Assembly (NCBI GenBank): GCA_945868935.1 | Contig: CAMBNE010000050.1 | Location: 1-6,991, forward strand | Source: an uncultured Clostridia bacterium | GTDB taxonomy: Bacteria; Bacillota; Clostridia; Oscillospirales; Acutalibacteraceae | Reading direction: 5' to 3' | Length of the DNA: 6,991 bases | In this document: piece by piece, positions 4,004 through 6,991 of the stretch | Layout: each line of letters opens with the position of its first letter | How positions within the stretch are numbered: the first letter of the stretch is position 1 | Notes under the pieces: model-generated | What the model was told of the DNA's origin: nothing | Databases searched by the model: none | What the model saw: only the letters and a program-made list of their open reading frames with translations | Program-made: the position numbers and the translations under genes

Positions 4004-6874
4004 ATGAATTTTTTGAAAGCTATGTTTGGCAACTACAGCAAGCGAGAGGTCAAGCGTGTACAGCCAATTTGCGACAAGGTGCTTGCTCTTGACGACAAGT
4101 ACGCCGCAATGAGCGAAAGCGAGCTGAAAAACCAGACTGCAATATTAAAGGAACGCCTTGCAAACGGCGAAACTACAGACGATATTCTTCCCGACGCATT
4201 TGCTGTCTGCCGTGAGGCAAGCTCACGTGTACTCGGTATGAAGCACTATCCCGTTCAGGTTATCGGCGGCATCGTTCTTCATCAGGGACGTATCGCCGAG
4301 ATGAAAACGGGTGAAGGTAAAACCCTTGTTGCTACCCTCCCTGCATACCTCAACGGTCTTACCGGTAACGGCGTTCATATCGTTACCGTCAACGACTATC
4401 TCGCTCGCCGTGACTCCGAGTGGATGGGTAAGCTCTACAGATACCTTGGTCTTACCGTCGGTCTTATCACTCACGAGATTGACAACGAGCAGAGAAAAGC
4501 GGCTTACAACGCCGACATTACATACGGAACAAACAACGAGCTGGGCTTTGACTACCTGCGTGACAATATGGTTGTTTACAAGGAGCAGAAGGTTCAGCGA
4601 GAGCACTCCTTTGCAATCGTCGATGAGGTCGACTCAATCCTCATTGATGAGGCGAGAACTCCGCTTATCATTTCGGGTAAGGGCGACAAGTCAACCGACC
4701 TTTACGAAAAGGCTGACACATTTGCAAAAACTCTTAAAATCCAGCGTTTTGCCGAGCTTGACTCCAAGGAAGATATGGAGGAGTACTACGAGGAGAACGG
4801 CATTGACTACGTTGTAGACGAAAAGCAGAAAACGGCTACTCTCACGCAGAGTGGTGTTAAGAAAGCCGAGGAATTCTTCGGCATTGAAAACCTCACAGAC
4901 CCCGAAAACCTCACAATTCAGCACCACGTAAATCAGGCTATCAAGGCTAACGGTGTTATGAAACTCGACGTTGACTACGTTGTTAAGGACGACGAGGTTA
5001 TCATCGTAGACGAATTCACAGGCCGTCTTATGTACGGCAGACGCTTCAACGAGGGACTTCATCAGGCTATTGAGGCAAAAGAGGGCGTCAAGGTACAGAG
5101 CGAGAGCAAAACCCTTGCTACAATCACGTTCCAGAACTACTTCAGACTTTACAAAAAGCTTTCGGGTATGACGGGTACTGCTCAGACAGAGTCCGAGGAA
5201 TTTCAGGAAATCTACAAGCTTGACGTTGTTGAGATTCCGACAAACAAGCCCGTTATCCGTAAGGATTTGCCCGACTCGATTTACAAGACCGAAAGAGGAA
5301 AGTTCAACGCAGTTATCGACAGAATCTGCGAGGCTCACGAAAAAGGTCAGCCTGTGCTTGTCGGTACAATTTCAATTGAAAAGTCGGAAGTTCTTTCAAA
5401 AATGCTCAAAAAGCGCGGCATAAAGCACAACGTGCTCAACGCTAAACAGCACGAAAAGGAAGCTGAAATTGTCGCACAGGCAGGTAAGCTCGGTGCAGTA
5501 ACAATCGCAACGAATATGGCTGGTCGTGGTACGGATATTATCCTCGGTGGTAACGCTGAGTATATGGCTAAGGCTTCAATGCGCAAGCAGGGCTTCCCCG
5601 AGGAGCTTATTGAGGAGGCAACAGGCTACGCCGAAACCGAGGATGAGGAAATCATCAACGCAAGAAAGACATTCCAAGAGCTGAACGCTAAATATAAAGA
5701 GGAAATCAAGGACGAGGCAGAGCAGGTTCGTCAGGCAGGCGGTCTTATGATTATCGGTACGGAACGCCACGAGTCAAGACGTATTGACAACCAGCTCAGA
5801 GGACGTTCGGGACGTCAGGGCGACCCCGGCGTAAGCCGTTTCTATCTGTCAACCGAGGACGACCTGATGCGTCTGTTCGGCGGTGACAGAATGAAGATTA
5901 TGATGGAGCGTATGAACGTTGACGAGGATATGCCCATTGAAAACAAGATGCTTTCAAGCATTATCGAAGGCTCACAGGAGAAGGTAGAGCTTCGCAACTT
6001 CGGAATCCGTAAAGATGTTCTCCAGTACGACGACGTTCTCAACCGTCAGCGTGAAATCATCTACGGTCAGCGTGACCAGGTGCTCAACGGTGAGGATTTG
6101 CACGAAACAGTGCTTAAGATGCTTGAAGATACAATCGACACATCAATCAAGCACTATCTGCCCGAAGGACCTAAGGAAAACTGGAACTACCAGAGCCTTG
6201 TTGACTACTACAAGGGCTGGATAATCACAGACGATGAAAAGTACGATTTAAGCCTTGACGACCTTGACGATATGGAGTCAGACGAAATCAAGCAGATGAT
6301 TGTTGACGACGCACTCGCACTTATGAAGGAGAACGAGGAGCTTCTCCCTGCGGACACGATCCGTGAGATGGAGCGTGTATATCTTCTCAAGAGCGTTGAC
6401 ACCTACTGGATGGACCATATCGACAATATGGACCAGCTTAAGGCAGGTATCAGACTGCGTTCCTACGGTCAGCACGACCCTGTTGTTGAGTACCGTATTG
6501 AAGGCTTTGATATGTTCGACGAGATGATTGAGAACATCCGTGAGGACACAGTAAAGCTTATGCTTATAATGCCCAAGCGTGTTTATGAGGTGCAGAAGCG
6601 TCAGGAGGCAATTGAGGCGGCAAGAAAGGCGGCTGAAAAGCAGGCTGCGGCGGCTCATCAGGTGATGATTAACAACGGCGAGGAAAAGCCCAAGCCGAAT
6701 GCGGTTGAGGTTGCCTTGAAGCGTGAACAGGTTGCAAAGCCAACGCAGACCTCGTCCGACGGAACAGACACCGCCAACAAGACGGTAAGAAAGGGCAAAA
6801 AAATCGGCAGAAACGACCCGTGCCCCTGCGGCAGCGGCAAAAAGTATAAGAAGTGCTGCGGCAGAGATGCATAA
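4004..6874 (+). CDS. secA: Protein translocase subunit SecA
   Basis: A 956-residue ATPase that drives preproteins through the SecYEG channel. Motifs are in order: Walker A GEGKT (103-107), with the following TLPAYLNGL (111-119); Walker B DEVD (207-210) with [11 protein letters not shown] (215-225); the preprotein cross-linking region up to about 380; [10 protein letters not shown] (387-396); and the second nucleotide-binding domain with [10 protein letters not shown] (503-512) and [20 protein letters not shown] (585-604). The helical scaffold and two-helix-finger region include [13 protein letters not shown] (801-813) and [14 protein letters not shown] (821-834). A Lys/Ala-rich linker leads to the C-terminal zinc site C940-P-C942-x8-C951-C952, which in the family binds SecB or the ribosome. 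It is longer than B. subtilis SecA (841), partly through about 50 extra residues at 515-577 in the second ATPase domain, where E. coli also has a variable insert, and partly through the tail. It starts at an ATG with a good ribosome binding site and looks intact and functional. Confidence 0.98.
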   Translation: MNFLKAMFGNYSKREVKRVQPICDKVLALDDKYAAMSESELKNQTAILKERLANGETTDDILPDAFAVCREASSRVLGMKHYPVQVIGGIVLHQGRIAEMKTGEGKTLVATLPAYLNGLTGNGVHIVTVNDYLARRDSEWMGKLYRYLGLTVGLITHEIDNEQRKAAYNADITYGTNNELGFDYLRDNMVVYKEQKVQREHSFAIVDEVDSILIDEARTPLIISGKGDKSTDLYEKADTFAKTLKIQRFAELDSKEDMEEYYEENGIDYVVDEKQKTATLTQSGVKKAEEFFGIENLTDPENLTIQHHVNQAIKANGVMKLDVDYVVKDDEVIIVDEFTGRLMYGRRFNEGLHQAIEAKEGVKVQSESKTLATITFQNYFRLYKKLSGMTGTAQTESEEFQEIYKLDVVEIPTNKPVIRKDLPDSIYKTERGKFNAVIDRICEAHEKGQPVLVGTISIEKSEVLSKMLKKRGIKHNVLNAKQHEKEAEIVAQAGKLGAVTIATNMAGRGTDIILGGNAEYMAKASMRKQGFPEELIEEATGYAETEDEEIINARKTFQELNAKYKEEIKDEAEQVRQAGGLMIIGTERHESRRIDNQLRGRSGRQGDPGVSRFYLSTEDDLMRLFGGDRMKIMMERMNVDEDMPIENKMLSSIIEGSQEKVELRNFGIRKDVLQYDDVLNRQREIIYGQRDQVLNGEDLHETVLKMLEDTIDTSIKHYLPEGPKENWNYQSLVDYYKGWIITDDEKYDLSLDDLDDMESDEIKQMIVDDALALMKENEELLPADTIREMERVYLLKSVDTYWMDHIDNMDQLKAGIRLRSYGQHDPVVEYRIEGFDMFDEMIENIREDTVKLMLIMPKRVYEVQKRQEAIEAARKAAEKQAAAAHQVMINNGEEKPKPNAVEVALKREQVAKPTQTSSDGTDTANKTVRKGKKIGRNDPCPCGSGKKYKKCCGRDA

Positions 6875-6883
6875 TCAATTAAC

Positions 6884-6910
6884 AATTAAGGGTCGTTCGA
6901 GAGCCTCAAC
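6884..6910. repeat. AATTAA-GGTCG-TCGAG post-gene motif, copy 2
   Basis: Begins 9 bp after the secA stop codon. AATTAAGGGTCGTTCGAG is related to 2245-2262 (16 of 18 positions), with AGCC and CAAC following in both. It lacks a T-tract and a strong stem. Confidence 0.4.
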
Positions 6911-6912
6911 AC

Positions 6913-6945
6913 GCAAATCGGCGGTGTGCCACCGCAGGCAAATCG
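6913..6945. repeat. Small hairpin flanked by 8-bp direct repeats
   Basis: GCAAATCG (6913-6920) is repeated at 6938-6945. Between the copies is a perfect 6-bp hairpin GCGGTG-TGC-CACCGC (6921-6935) plus AG. No T-tract follows, so no clear secA terminator is visible in the remaining window. No gene is seen in 6875-6991. Confidence 0.5.
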
Positions 6946-6991
6946 AGTGGAAAAGTCGGTTTGTTTGGAGAAAATTGTAGCCCGAATTTTA

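Noticed and set aside
4691..5338. 215-codon - strand frame antisense to secA
   Set aside because: It is fully inside secA, whose own frame is conserved throughout. It is a shadow frame caused by codon bias, like the other overlapping frames in the three genes.

Overview
The window looks like a chromosomal piece of a Clostridia-class Firmicute, probably from the Ruminococcus/Oscillospiraceae group. This rests on strong AGGAGG-type ribosome binding sites, the use of GTG and TTG starts, a cell-wall gene pair of the kind found in Clostridia, a SecA with a C-terminal zinc-binding tail, and intergenic repeats typical of such genomes. The genus is an inference; no rRNA or other marker is present.

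Layout: all three genes read on the + strand. Positions 1-532 hold no gene. They contain two rho-independent terminators (28-64 and 182-217) around a strongly folded stretch (61-172), an 80-bp inverted-repeat element (280-359), and a likely promoter (411-439). Then come an FHA-SEDS fusion protein (533-2209), a short class B penicillin-binding protein (2315-3718), a 285-bp repeat-rich gap (3719-4003), secA (4004-6874), and a repeat-rich tail with no recognisable gene (6875-6991).

Function: the first two genes form a classical SEDS glycosyltransferase plus class B transpeptidase pair, which polymerises and cross-links peptidoglycan at the membrane. Here the SEDS protein carries a cytoplasmic FHA domain, so the pair may be controlled by a Ser/Thr kinase. 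SecA is the motor of the general protein export pathway. It probably forms its own unit and has no obvious functional link to the pair beyond acting at the same membrane.

The most unusual content is between the genes. Two ~80-bp elements have the architecture of REP doublets (REPINs): GTAG, a 9-bp hairpin, a 28-nt spacer, then an inverted hairpin ending in CTAC. A solo half-element with the same geometry but a different stem sequence lies nearby. One doublet shows compensatory changes that keep its internal hairpin, and the other ends 24 bp before the secA start. Further repeat families follow the gene ends.
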